The position numbers and the translations under genes are program-made. Below, piece by piece: positions 1 to 6,759 of a stretch of DNA of 45,483 nucleotides. Source of the stretch: a virus. The stretch spans positions 1 through 45,483 of the IMG/VR virus record IMGVR_UViG_3300031999_000048; one strand, written 5' to 3'. The notes below the pieces were generated by a model. It saw only the letters and a list, made by a program, of their open reading frames with translations. It was not told where the DNA came from and did no database searches. Within the stretch, counting starts at the first letter, position 1. Each line of letters begins with the position of its first letter.

Positions 1-133
1 GCGGCTGAGGTATGTCTAGCGACAGTGGAGGCATTGGCGCCGACAGTTACCGGCACGGCCAGTGTGGTTAGTGTTGTGGCTGGGGCAAGTGCTGAGGCAG
101 CCATACCAGCACTCAACAGCACGGTAGAAATAA
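1..133. repeat. Terminal redundancy (copy of 45351-45483)
   Basis: See the right-end copy. The real unit length is about 45,350 bases. Confidence 0.95.
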
Positions 134-540
134 CCGCACCCGCGATGTCGCTTACGGCTCAGGCGGAGATACCGACAGTCGATGGCGGGGCGATATCTGA
201 GGATGCTTATGTCACAGCCATCTCGGCTGAGGCAACGGCGGTAGGGCATGCGCCTGTGGTTACCCCTGGGGTCTTGATCGTGGTAGTAGATGGACAGGCG
301 AGCGCCGCGATGAGCATACCGGTGCTGATGCTGACCGCGCGGGTTGACGCGGTGGTAGCGGCGGCATTGGCGGGGATGGTCGTTCCTGGCCTGGAGGCGA
401 TGCAAGCGAGACACATTTTGGACAGTGCGGCGGCGATCTGTCGGACGGCGACGAGCGCGGTCGGGGTGACAGTGGCAACTCGAACAGCTGAGGCAGCGGT
501 CGTGGATCGGGCCAGCATCGAGGTGCAGTTATGGCAATGA
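1..540 (+). CDS. Adhesin, C-terminal part (continues from 43692-45483 across the circle)
   Basis: This is the 3' end of a gene whose 5' end is at 43692. Base 1 is codon position 1 of the frame that leaves the right end, and bases 1-133 repeat 45351-45483. Across the join the protein is about 732 residues. This part continues the Ala/Val-rich degenerate repeats of roughly 24 residues (patterns such as APxVTPGV and AEAxxP) and ends in a short basic tail. The stop at 538-540 overlaps the start of the next gene at 531. The repeat fold probably forms an extended fibre or stalk. Its position among capsid and connector genes points to a surface adhesin or fibre; the function is inferred from context. 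Confidence 0.75.
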   Translation, partial: AAEVCLATVEALAPTVTGTASVVSVVAGASAEAAIPALNSTVEITAPAMSLTAQAEIPTVDGGAISEDAYVTAISAEATAVGHAPVVTPGVLIVVVDGQASAAMSIPVLMLTARVDAVVAAALAGMVVPGLEAMQARHILDSAAAICRTATSAVGVTVATRTAEAAVVDRASIEVQLWQ

Positions 541-842
541 CCGGATTGATTGAGGGAGACTTCGGCGCGGTCATCGAGGTGACGGTGCGGGAAGGCGGCG
601 TGGCGGTGGACATTTCCGGGTATACGACGCGGACGTACAAGTTCCTGTCGCCGGCCGGGGTGACCAAGTCGAAGACGGCGGCGTTCAAGGTAAGCGGCGC
701 GGATGGGGTGTTGACCTACGCGTTGGCGAATGGAGATATCGACGAGCCAGGTGAATGGAAATTGCAGGTGTACCTGGCGGCCGCGACGCGGCAGGTGAGC
801 AGCGCGCCGGTGACGTTCGAGGTGGGGCGGAGATTGGCGTAG
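531..842 (+). CDS. Small virion protein, baseplate/Ig-like (BppU N-terminus-like)
   Basis: The 103-residue protein starts inside the last codons of the adhesin gene, a 10-base overlap that implies translational coupling. The sequence (GDFGAVIEVTVREGGVAVDI near the N-terminus, then alternating strands ending in FEVGRRLA) resembles the small beta-sandwich of BppU-type baseplate proteins or phage Ig-like modules that modulate fibres. No signal peptide or catalytic motif is visible. It is probably a fibre-attached structural or assembly protein. The assignment rests on strand pattern and context only. Confidence 0.6.
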   Translation: MAMTGLIEGDFGAVIEVTVREGGVAVDISGYTTRTYKFLSPAGVTKSKTAAFKVSGADGVLTYALANGDIDEPGEWKLQVYLAAATRQVSSAPVTFEVGRRLA

Positions 843-876
843 GCCGGGGCAGGTCGGGGTGTACGGGAGGCAAGAG

Positions 877-1251
877 ATGAAGGTCAGGATACTGGTGGAC
901 GGGGCGTACAGCGATTTCGAGAGTGAGCCGCGGTACAGGGCGGTCCTGCGGGCGGCAGGCGAGGAGGTGGAGTACGTGGAGTGGTACGCGCGGTCGCTGG
1001 TGGCGAGCGGGATGGCGGAGGAATCCCACCCCCTTCCCCCTCCCTTGATAAGGGAGGGGGACAGTGAGCCGGCGGTTGAAACCGCGGCTCCAGGGCCTGA
1101 GCCGGCGGTTGAAACCGCGGCTCCAGGGCCTGAGGCCGCGATGTCCCCCTCCGGGGACAAAAGGGAGCGGCAGGGCAGAGGCGGGCCGGGGCTATCGGCG
1201 ACGGGGGTGGAGTTGGGGAAGGCGAGGGAGTACAGGGGGAGGGGCGGGTGA
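877..1251 (+). CDS. Small phage protein, paralogue of the 42764 gene, with embedded repeats
   Basis: The ATG at 877 is preferred over a GTG at 859 because GGGAGG lies 6 bases upstream. Residues 1-47 form a compact domain (MKVRILVDGAYSDFESEP at the start) nearly identical to the start of the gene at 42764; small proteins of this kind are common near phage head genes. After residue 47 the protein is mostly encoded by interspersed elements: one C-rich palindrome (1021-1060) and a tandem duplicated 33-base element giving EPAVETAAPGP twice. A short non-repeat tail follows, and the stop codon overlaps the next element. Probably only the first domain is functional. The function is unknown. Confidence 0.6.
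   Translation: MKVRILVDGAYSDFESEPRYRAVLRAAGEEVEYVEWYARSLVASGMAEESHPLPPPLIREGDSEPAVETAAPGPEPAVETAAPGPEAAMSPSGDKRERQGRGGPGLSATGVELGKAREYRGRGG
1017..1160 (+). repeat. Class A palindrome plus tandem class B elements inside a gene
   Basis: Class A runs from GAATCCCACCC to AAGGGAGGGGG (1020-1060). Class B has a CGGTTGAAACCG hairpin, exactly duplicated with a 33-base period (1066-1131), and ends in GTCCCCCTCCGGGGAC. All are read in frame by the gene at 877. Confidence 0.9.
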
Positions 1252-1330
1252 ATCCCACCCCCGGCGGATGAATCCCACCCTCCCGGGACAGCACCGGGAC
1301 TTCGCCGGCCCCTCCCTTAAAAAGGGAGGG
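1250..1330 (+). repeat. Class A elements (two, nested) in an intergenic gap
   Basis: Two GAATCCCACCC starts lie 19 bases apart, followed by CTCCCGGGA, GCACCGGGACTTCG and a CCCCTCCC/GGGAGGGG palindrome. The 3' purine-rich arm lies 14-20 bases upstream of the ATG at 1344 and may act as an extended ribosome binding region. Confidence 0.85.
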
Positions 1331-1343
1331 GAGGAGCAAAGGC

Positions 1344-2216
1344 GTGAATGAGTATTGCAGTTTTGAGGAGTTGAAGGCGGAACTGGGGATCACGGACACG
1401 ACGGACGACAGCCGGCTGCGGAAGTTGATGAGGGACGCAAGCCGGGGGGTGGACGGGCACTGCCGGCGGACGTTCTATCCGCTGCGGGAGACGCGCTATT
1501 TCGACCATCCCTGGGACGCGAGTGTGCTGCGGCTGGACCGGGAACTGCTGGAGGTAGTGACGTTCACAACGCAGAACGGGGCGATCACGCCGCTGCCGGG
1601 GGACTATTACCTGATGTGCGGGCAGGTGGAGGGGATGCAACCGTACGACCGGATCGCGATGCGGGTAGACGGGGATTACCCGACGCTGTCGTATAACGAG
1701 ACGGAGCAGCGGGCGAACGCGATCACGGGGATCTGGGGCTACCACGAGGACTGGGCGAATGCGTGGGAGGCGGTGGACGCGCTGGCGGCGGGGATCACGG
1801 CGGCGGCGACGACGCTGACGGTGGCGGACGCGGATGGGGCGGACCTGGACGGGTTGACGCCGCGGTTCATGGTGCAGCAGTTGATCAAGGTGGGCTCGGA
1901 GACTATGTACGTGACGGCGAAGGTGGCGGGGACGACGAACAGCCTGACGGTGCGGCGAGGGGTTAATGGAACGACGGCGGCGATCCAGGCGATCTCGGCG
2001 CCGGTGAGTGTGTTCCGGCCGATGGAGGCGGTGGCGCGGGCGACGATGATGCAGGCGGCGCGGCTGTGGAAGCGGAAGGACACGGCGTTCGCGACGGTGG
2101 TGGGGCCGGGCGGGATGAGCGGGCGGAACGCGGCGACGGGGATGTTCGAGGTGTACCGGGGGGTGGACCCGGACGTGGAGCAGTTGCTGGGGCCGTACGT
2201 GCGGCGGGAGATCTAG
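1344..2216 (+). CDS. Head-tail connector / adaptor protein
   Basis: The protein has 290 residues. The N-terminal part (MNEYCSFEELKAELGI, then a helical segment with RLRKLMRDASRGVDGHCRRTF) is the pattern of gp6/gp15-type head-tail adaptors, which open with a short FxSxEELKxxLGI-like motif. The middle (TLTVADADGADLDGLTPRF) is a beta domain often inserted in long versions from environmental phages. The C-terminal helix (EAVARATMMQAARLWKRKD) is the usual adaptor helix. It would form the ring below the portal. It lies after the adhesin cassette and before the tail-completion gene, as expected for connectors. It is longer than the classical adaptors of about 100 residues. Confidence 0.75.
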   Translation: MNEYCSFEELKAELGITDTTDDSRLRKLMRDASRGVDGHCRRTFYPLRETRYFDHPWDASVLRLDRELLEVVTFTTQNGAITPLPGDYYLMCGQVEGMQPYDRIAMRVDGDYPTLSYNETEQRANAITGIWGYHEDWANAWEAVDALAAGITAAATTLTVADADGADLDGLTPRFMVQQLIKVGSETMYVTAKVAGTTNSLTVRRGVNGTTAAIQAISAPVSVFRPMEAVARATMMQAARLWKRKDTAFATVVGPGGMSGRNAATGMFEVYRGVDPDVEQLLGPYVRREI

Positions 2217-2340
2217 GGGCGGGAGTAGGGAGTAGGAATCCCACCCCTCCCGGCACCCTGCCACAGACCAGGGCAGAGGCGGGACCGGGACTACGCTGCC
2301 CCCTCCCTCCCGGGACTTCGGGATAAGGGAGGGGATGGAG
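2217..2340 (+). repeat. Intergenic class D and class A elements
   Basis: A GGGAGTAGGGAGTAGGAA tract (class D, 2219-2237) leads into a long class A copy with the inner hairpin CCCTGCCACAGACCAGGG and a terminal GGGATAAGGGAGGGG. There is no gene in this 125-base gap. Confidence 0.85.
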
Positions 2341-2355
2341 GGGCGGAGGTGTAGG

Positions 2356-2766
2356 ATGGCGACGCTGCAGGAAGCGATTACGGAGATACAGGCGCTGGTG
2401 GGGGCGCTGACGGGGATCAGGAAGGCGCCGACGGCGGCGCCGGAGAGCGCGAGTGCGTTCCCGTTTGCGGTGTGCTACCCGGAGAGCGGGCACTGGGAGC
2501 GGGTGAGCGACTGGAAGAAGGGGCTGCACACGGTGGTGGTGGAGGTGCATGTGGCGCGGATCGACCTGGCGCGGGACATCGCGAGTGCGCTGTCGTATAG
2601 CGAGAGCCTTGTGAATGCATTGCTGAATGCGCCGACGCTGGGGGGGAAGGTGGACACGATCGTGGGGCCGATCAGTTACAAGTTCGGGGAGATGAAATAT
2701 GCGGGGCAGCCGACGCTGGGGTGGCAGTTCCGGGTGACGTTTAAGCAGCAATCGGCGGTGGGCTAG
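2356..2766 (+). CDS. Tail completion / head-closure-like protein
   Basis: The protein has 136 residues. The ATG at 2356 has GGAGG 7 bases upstream and is preferred to the in-frame ATG at 2335, which lies in the repeat. The protein starts with a helix (LQEAITEIQALVGAL) and continues with a mixed alpha/beta core (HTVVVEVHVARIDLARDIASAL). Size and position, between the adaptor and the tail tube, fit the tail-terminator/tail-completion family of siphophages, which caps the tail tube and joins it to the head. No specific motif decides between these. Confidence 0.6.
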   Translation: MATLQEAITEIQALVGALTGIRKAPTAAPESASAFPFAVCYPESGHWERVSDWKKGLHTVVVEVHVARIDLARDIASALSYSESLVNALLNAPTLGGKVDTIVGPISYKFGEMKYAGQPTLGWQFRVTFKQQSAVG

Positions 2767-2803
2767 AGGTTCACCGCAGAGGCGCAGAGGACGCGGAGGA
2801 TTA
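2767..2803 (+). repeat. Class C element
   Basis: TTCACCGCAGAGGCGCAGAG followed by GACGCGGAGGA. It sits between the stop at 2766 and the start at 2818. Its GGAGG and the following AGGAGAGGGGG are ribosome-binding-like. Confidence 0.9.
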
Positions 2804-2817
2804 TAGGAGAGGGGGAA

Positions 2818-4149
2818 ATGGGCGAGGGGGAAGGGTTGCGGGCGGTGTTGCAGGGGTGGCGAGAGGTGGAGGGGTGGTGCACGGACGAGGAGGGGATGTA
2901 CCTGTATGAGTGTGCGCGGAGATTGCCCAGCGGGTCGGTGGTGGTGGAGATAGGATGCTGGCACGGGAAGAGCACGATCGCGCTGGCGCTGGGCTGCCGG
3001 GAGAGCGGGAGCCGAGTGGTGAGCGTGGATCACCTGCAGGGGGACGGCAGGGTGGTGCCGGCGACGGGCATCGAGACATTTTCGCACAACCTGGTGCGGT
3101 TCGGGGTGCAGGATATCGTGACGCTGCAGGTGATGGACAGTCAGGCGGCGGCGGAGAGGTTTGGGGAATCCCACCCCTTCCCCTCCCTCCCGGGACTTCG
3201 GGATAAGGGAGGGGTGAAGGTGGGGCTGCTGTATGTGGATGGGAGCCACGAGGCGGAGGACGTGTACGGGGATCTTCGAGCGTGGCTGCCGCATTGCAGG
3301 GAGGACGCAATCATTCTGTTTCACGATTACGCGGCGGGGTGGCCGGGGGTGATCCTGGCGACGGGAAAGGCGGCGGCGGAGGGGCTGATCAAACGGGTGC
3401 AGGTGGTGGGCGACATCGGGCATTTCGTACGACCTGGGCGCGGTGACCGCGCTCCTACGGAACCGAGACGGGTATTTTGGACGATCCTGATGGAACGGAA
3501 CCTGTCGTGTTTCGCGGCACAGGCATTGGTGCGGATCGCGGGCCGGTGCGCGCGGGACGGGTTCGCCTACATCGCGCTGCCGTACGCGCGGACGGACGAT
3601 GCGCGCAACACGGCGTGCCTGGCGCTGGCGAAGGGGATGGCGAACGACCGGGACACGCTGGTGATGTTGGACTGCGACCACGAGCACCCGCCGGACATCG
3701 TGCAACGGCTGGTACGGCACGACGTCGGGGTGGTGGGGGCCCTGTACTTCCGCCGATCGGCGCCGCACGACGCGATGTTCTTCATTCGCGCCGAGGACGG
3801 TGAGTTGCAGCAGCCGGAGGAGTGGGACGCGGACACGGGTATCGTGGCGGGGACGGTGGTGGGGACGGGGGCGATCGCGATCCAGGGATGGGTGTTCAAG
3901 CGGCTGATGGAAAAGGGGTTCCAATGGCCGTTCTTCCGCTATACGTATACGGAGGAGGGGATGGTGCAGCCGACGGAGGATATGTACTTCGGGGTGATCT
4001 GCGAAGAGGCGGGCATCCCGCACTACTGCGATTTCAGCACGGTGACGCCGCACTTGACGACGAGCCACGTGGATCAGAAGACATTTGAGGCGCACCGGGG
4101 CGAGGAGCATAAGGTGCCAAGCATGGAGGTGGAGGTGGAGCAATGTTGA
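2818..4149 (+). CDS. Class I SAM methyltransferase - GT-A glycosyltransferase fusion
   Basis: The protein has 443 residues in two domains. Residues 20-195 are a Rossmann methyltransferase of the MTase_24 type: glycine motif VVVEIGCWHGKS (about 41-52), an acidic strand end SVDHLQG, and LLYVDGSHEAEDVYGDL. Residues 222-435 look like a GT-A glycosyltransferase: RTDDARNTACLALAKGM, then the metal-binding MLDCDHEHP (about 283-291), then a long acceptor domain. A class A element (3166-3214) is inserted in frame in a methyltransferase loop. A second palindromic element (about 3427-3455) lies at the junction of the domains, so the fusion may have arisen by loss of a stop through element insertion. Its place among head and tail genes suggests modification of virion proteins or of host-surface glycans. 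Stop overlaps the next start. Confidence 0.75.
   Translation: MGEGEGLRAVLQGWREVEGWCTDEEGMYLYECARRLPSGSVVVEIGCWHGKSTIALALGCRESGSRVVSVDHLQGDGRVVPATGIETFSHNLVRFGVQDIVTLQVMDSQAAAERFGESHPFPSLPGLRDKGGVKVGLLYVDGSHEAEDVYGDLRAWLPHCREDAIILFHDYAAGWPGVILATGKAAAEGLIKRVQVVGDIGHFVRPGRGDRAPTEPRRVFWTILMERNLSCFAAQALVRIAGRCARDGFAYIALPYARTDDARNTACLALAKGMANDRDTLVMLDCDHEHPPDIVQRLVRHDVGVVGALYFRRSAPHDAMFFIRAEDGELQQPEEWDADTGIVAGTVVGTGAIAIQGWVFKRLMEKGFQWPFFRYTYTEEGMVQPTEDMYFGVICEEAGIPHYCDFSTVTPHLTTSHVDQKTFEAHRGEEHKVPSMEVEVEQC
3166..3214 (+). repeat. Class A palindrome inside the methyltransferase domain
   Basis: GGAATCCCACCCC through CGGGATAAGGGAGGGG is read as ESHPFPSLPGLRDKGG. It falls between two core strands and keeps the frame. 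Confidence 0.9.
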
Positions 4150-4364
4150 GGTACGTGGGTGGCGGAGCATTCCTGCCGGGGGTGCCGGCACGGGATTTGA
4201 CGGAGGAAGAGGCCAAGGAGTTGGGCCGCAAGAAACTGGTGGCGTCGGGGCTGTATGAGGATACGGAGAAGACCCCACCCCTTGCCCCCTCCCCTGATAC
4301 CCCGACAAGGTCGGGGCAGGCGGGAGGGGGGAAAAAGGCCGAGGTGAGAGATGGCAGGCGTTAA
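4143..4364 (+). CDS. Small conserved-type phage protein with embedded repeat
   Basis: The protein has 73 residues and overlaps the previous gene by 7 bases and the tail tube gene by 14. Residues 1-40 (MLRYVGGGAFLPGVPARDL, then TEEEAKELGRKKLVASGLYE) resemble the small phage proteins of the VxGxPARDLTxEEA type usually found near tail tube or head genes. The C-terminal half is largely encoded by a class A element (4272-4336: TPPLAPSPDTPTRSGQAGGG), which suggests it is a passenger. The function is unknown. Confidence 0.65.
   Translation: MLRYVGGGAFLPGVPARDLTEEEAKELGRKKLVASGLYEDTEKTPPLAPSPDTPTRSGQAGGGKKAEVRDGRR
4272..4336 (+). repeat. Class A element with inner CCCCGAC/GTCGGGG hairpin
   Basis: CCCCACCCC start, TACCCCGACAAGGTCGGGG inner hairpin and GCGGGAGGGGGG end, read in frame in the small gene at 4143. 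Confidence 0.9.
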
Positions 4365-5352
4365 GGCACTACGCAAGATTCAGATGGGCAAGGAGACGAC
4401 GGCCGGGACGGCGGTGGTGGCGACGGCGATCTGGCGCGGGATGGGGACGATCGAGGACCAGCGCGAGACGGGCCGGGCGGAGGAGGATGTGGGCATCCTG
4501 ATGGCGCCGGCGCGAATTTACGCCAGCCGGTACCAGGCGGGGCTCGAACTGGAGGCGGTGCCGGCGACGTTCGAGCAGTTGCCGTATATCCTGGAGATGG
4601 GCGTCAAGGCGATTTGGACGGGGGCCACGGCCGATGCGGGAAGCGGCAAGGTGTATCTCTACACGGCGCCGACGACTGTGCAGAACACGATCCAGACCTT
4701 GACCATCGAGGGGGGCGACAACCAGCAGGCGGAGGAGATGGAGTTCTGCTTTGCGCGCAGTTTCGCACTGGCCGGGAAGCCGGGCGAGCCGTGGAAGATG
4801 AGCGCGAGCCTGGTGGGGCGGCAGGTGGCGACGACGACGTACACGACGGGCATCAGCATCCCGACGGTGGAGGAGATCCTCTTCTCAAAATCGACGTTGT
4901 ACATCAACACGGCGGGCAGCATCGGGACGACGTCGAAGTCGCAGACGCTGCTGGCGGCTGAGTTGAACGTGGAGGACACGGGGCTGGTGCCGGTGTACAC
5001 GGCGGACGGGCAGTTGTACTTCTCCTTCCAGAAGGGACTGGCGGCCAAGGCGACGCTGCAGATCACGTTCGAGCACGACAGCACGGCGGTGGCGGAGATC
5101 GCGGCGTGGCGGGCGCTGACGGAGCGGGCGATCCGCATCCTGACGACAGGGAACGCGCTGGCGACGACGGGGACGACGCACGCGACGAAGAAGTTGATCA
5201 TCGACTGCTACGGCCAGTGGGAAAAGTTCGACAAGATCGGGGAGCAGGACGGGAACGACATCGTGACGGGGACGTTCCGCATCGGGTACATTGCGTCGGC
5301 GGCGAAGGCGCTGGAGATCACGGTGGTGAATGAGTTGGCGAATCTGACGTAA
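4351..5352 (+). CDS. Major tail tube protein
   Basis: The protein has 333 residues and starts MAGVKALRKIQMGKETTAGT, the typical opening of siphophage tail tube proteins of the long (over 300-residue) class. It has a beta-rich body and a second repeat of the fold (SMALL strand pairs such as LYFSFQKGLAAKATLQITF). It would polymerise as hexameric rings around the tape measure. The next two genes are the overlapping tail assembly chaperones and then the tape measure, which is the fixed siphophage order and supports the call. Start overlaps the preceding gene. Confidence 0.8.
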   Translation: MAGVKALRKIQMGKETTAGTAVVATAIWRGMGTIEDQRETGRAEEDVGILMAPARIYASRYQAGLELEAVPATFEQLPYILEMGVKAIWTGATADAGSGKVYLYTAPTTVQNTIQTLTIEGGDNQQAEEMEFCFARSFALAGKPGEPWKMSASLVGRQVATTTYTTGISIPTVEEILFSKSTLYINTAGSIGTTSKSQTLLAAELNVEDTGLVPVYTADGQLYFSFQKGLAAKATLQITFEHDSTAVAEIAAWRALTERAIRILTTGNALATTGTTHATKKLIIDCYGQWEKFDKIGEQDGNDIVTGTFRIGYIASAAKALEITVVNELANLT

Positions 5353-5420
5353 ACGCACCCCGCCACTTGTTCGGATTGCGAATTGCGGATTGCGGATTGC
5401 GGATTGAGGGGAGGGAGACG
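5353..5420 (+). repeat. Class E tandem (GGATTGC) element
   Basis: GGATTGCGAATTGCGGATTG and further GCGGATT units lie between the tail tube stop and the chaperone start. No gene. Confidence 0.85.
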
Positions 5421-5756
5421 ATGGCGAAGGTGGTGTTGGAGAGGCCAGGGCCGGAGGCGCCGGGGTATTTGAGGCGGTCGCGGCGGCTGTTGGAGATCCA
5501 GGAGCGGCTGTCAAAAGAGGCGAGCCTGGCGGCGCTGGACGAGTTGATCGGGTTCTTGCTGGACTTCGTGACGGAGCCGGTCGAGCGGGGGCAGGCGCGG
5601 GAGATGCTGCTGGACCTGTCGCAGCGGGAGATCGAGGAGCTGGGGAAGGCGGTGGCGGGCGCAGGCGAGACCCCTTTATCCCCGCCGGGGCCGAGCGAGA
5701 GCTCAAATGGTGGCACAAAGGCGTCCTCGGGGCGAAGGCGCCGCGCGAAGGAATGA
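5421..5756 (+). CDS. Tail assembly chaperone, G-type product
   Basis: The protein has 111 residues: an acidic helical body (RRSRRLLEIQERLSKEASLA, then LDELIGFLLDFVTEPV) and an unstructured basic tail. GGGAG precedes the ATG. Its position between tail tube and tape measure matches lambda gpG and equivalents. At 5672-5678 the mRNA carries CCCTTTA, phased as C CCT TTA in this frame, a textbook -1 slippery heptamer. Slippage yields the longer GT-type product described at 5678-5878. The zero-frame product ends at 5756 with a low-complexity SSGRRRRAKE tail. Confidence 0.8.
   Translation: MAKVVLERPGPEAPGYLRRSRRLLEIQERLSKEASLAALDELIGFLLDFVTEPVERGQAREMLLDLSQREIEELGKAVAGAGETPLSPPGPSESSNGGTKASSGRRRRAKE
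5672..5690 (+). promoter_or_regulatory. -1 ribosomal frameshift site with CCCC/GGGG hairpin
   Basis: The heptamer CCCTTTA (X XXY YYZ, 5672-5678) is in the correct phase of the 5421 gene. One base later begins a CCCC-GCC-GGGG stem-loop (5680-5690). The short spacer is unusual, so a larger structure further on may do the pausing. Confidence 0.75.
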
Positions 5757-5878
5757 TCCTGGCGGCGGCGCGGGAGTGGGGTGCCCCGCCGTGGGTGGTG
5801 GAGGAGCGGTGTTCGCAGAGGTGGTGGGAATGGTGGACAGTGGATACGAACGCGAGGGTGGAGGCGAGCCGGAAGTAA
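5678..5878 (+). CDS. Tail assembly chaperone T domain, made by -1 frameshift from 5421
   Basis: In the -1 frame after the slippery site, 66 codons run from 5678 to a TAA at 5876-5878 and have no start codon of their own in the right place. The peptide reads IPAGAERELKWWHKGVLG and then APPWVVEERCSQRWWEWWTV, a Trp-rich segment that looks like a genuine chaperone extension rather than a shadow. The fused product is 152 residues (86 + 66). In siphophages the fused chaperone coats the tape measure and recruits tail tube subunits. The stop falls where a class E element begins. Confidence 0.75.
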   Translation: MPAGAERELKWWHKGVLGAKAPREGMILAAAREWGAPPWVVEERCSQRWWEWWTVDTNARVEASRK

Positions 5879-6012
5879 GAATGCAGAGTGATGAATGCAG
5901 AACCCCACCCCCCCGGGACCCTGCCACAGACCAGGGCAGAGGCAGCACCGGGACTTCGCCTGCCCCTCCCCTCCCCGAGAGGACCGGGGACTTCGTGATA
6001 GGGGAGGGGGAA
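5871..6012 (+). repeat. Class E and class A elements between chaperone and TerS-like gene
   Basis: AGAATGCAGAGTGATGAATG (class E) is followed by a class A copy containing CCCTGCCACAGACCAGGG and GAGAGGACCGGGGACTTCG and ending GATAGGGGAGGGGG. The stretch can be read open in the downstream frame, but I regard it as non-coding. Confidence 0.8.
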
Positions 6013-6033
6013 TTCCACCCGATGGGGGGAGTG

Positions 6034-6687
6034 ATGCCGTTGCCGGGAATGGGGGAGGTGGAGGTGGTGGAGGACGCGGCGCTGCGGGCGGCGGCGGCGC
6101 GGCAGATTTTCGAGTCGAGCGAGGAGGCGGCGCCGTGGCTGGAGGATTACTGGTCCTTGGTGGGGGAAGGGTGGCCGTGGAGGCAGGCGATCTATATGTT
6201 GTGGGCGAGCCAGCCGCGGGACACGCGGCGGCCGCGGACGCAGTACGAGCTGGCGCGCGAGGTGCTGGGGCTGGCGACGGATCGGGCGATCCGGGAGTGG
6301 CGGTCGAAGAATCCGGCGATGGATACGCTGATCGCGAAGCTCGCGGCGAGCGTGCTGGCGAAGCACCGGGCGGAGATCTACGAGGCGCTGATCCGGGCGG
6401 CGACGAATTCGGACCCGCGGGCGCACCAGGACCGGCGGATGGCGTTGGAGATGATGGGGGATTACGTGCCGCGGCAGCGCCTGGACGTGGGGTCGGCGGC
6501 GGCGGGGGACTACCGGGAGATGACGACGGAGGAGCTGGCGGCGGTGGCGGTGGATCCGGCGAGGCCGGGCAACAGGGATCCCACCACCCCGGGACCCTGC
6601 CACAGACCAGGGCAGAGGCAGCACCGGGACTTCGCCGACCCCTCCCCTGATACCCCGACAAGGTCGGGGCAGGTGGGAGGGGCGTAG
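6034..6687 (+). CDS. Terminase-small-subunit-like DNA-binding protein
   Basis: About 217 residues. Starts at 6022, 6031 and 6034 are all possible; none has an ideal ribosome site. The core (WRQAIYMLWASQPRDTRRP, then TQYELAREVLGLATDRAIRE, then HRAEIYEALIRAATNSDPRA) is a helix-turn-helix followed by the long helices typical of phiBC6A51/PBSX-type terminase small subunits, ending GDYVPRQRL. If correct, it is the pac-recognition subunit placed 20 kb from the large subunit around the circle, between chaperones and tape measure, which is unusual. The last roughly 35 residues come from class A elements. It could instead be another HTH protein recruited to the tail operon. Confidence 0.55.
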   Translation: MPLPGMGEVEVVEDAALRAAAARQIFESSEEAAPWLEDYWSLVGEGWPWRQAIYMLWASQPRDTRRPRTQYELAREVLGLATDRAIREWRSKNPAMDTLIAKLAASVLAKHRAEIYEALIRAATNSDPRAHQDRRMALEMMGDYVPRQRLDVGSAAAGDYREMTTEELAAVAVDPARPGNRDPTTPGPCHRPGQRQHRDFADPSPDTPTRSGQVGGA

Positions 6688-6738
6688 GGACCCCACCCCC
6701 ACCCCAATCCTCCCCGTGCACGGGGAGGGGGAAGGGAG
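6577..6738 (+). repeat. Two class A elements at the end of the TerS-like gene and before the tape measure
   Basis: The first (6577-6686) codes the C-terminal tail and stop region of the TerS-like gene. The second (6689-6735) has a CCTCCCCGTGCACGGGGAGG palindrome. A GAGGGGGAGGAAGCGGGAG purine tract then leads to the ATG at 6760. Confidence 0.85.
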
Positions 6739-6759
6739 AGGGGGAGGAAGCGGGAGACG

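Noticed and set aside
1963-4308. Long open frame on the - strand (781 codons), and similar ones at 4885-7512, 22476-24644 and 37360-39618
   Set aside because: They are antisense shadows of strongly biased + strand genes, full of Arg/His/Pro, with no motifs and no ribosome sites.
5707-6033. Upstream extension of the TerS-like gene to 5707
   Set aside because: It reads through the chaperone overlap and two repeat elements. The -1 chaperone frame explains the coding signal there.
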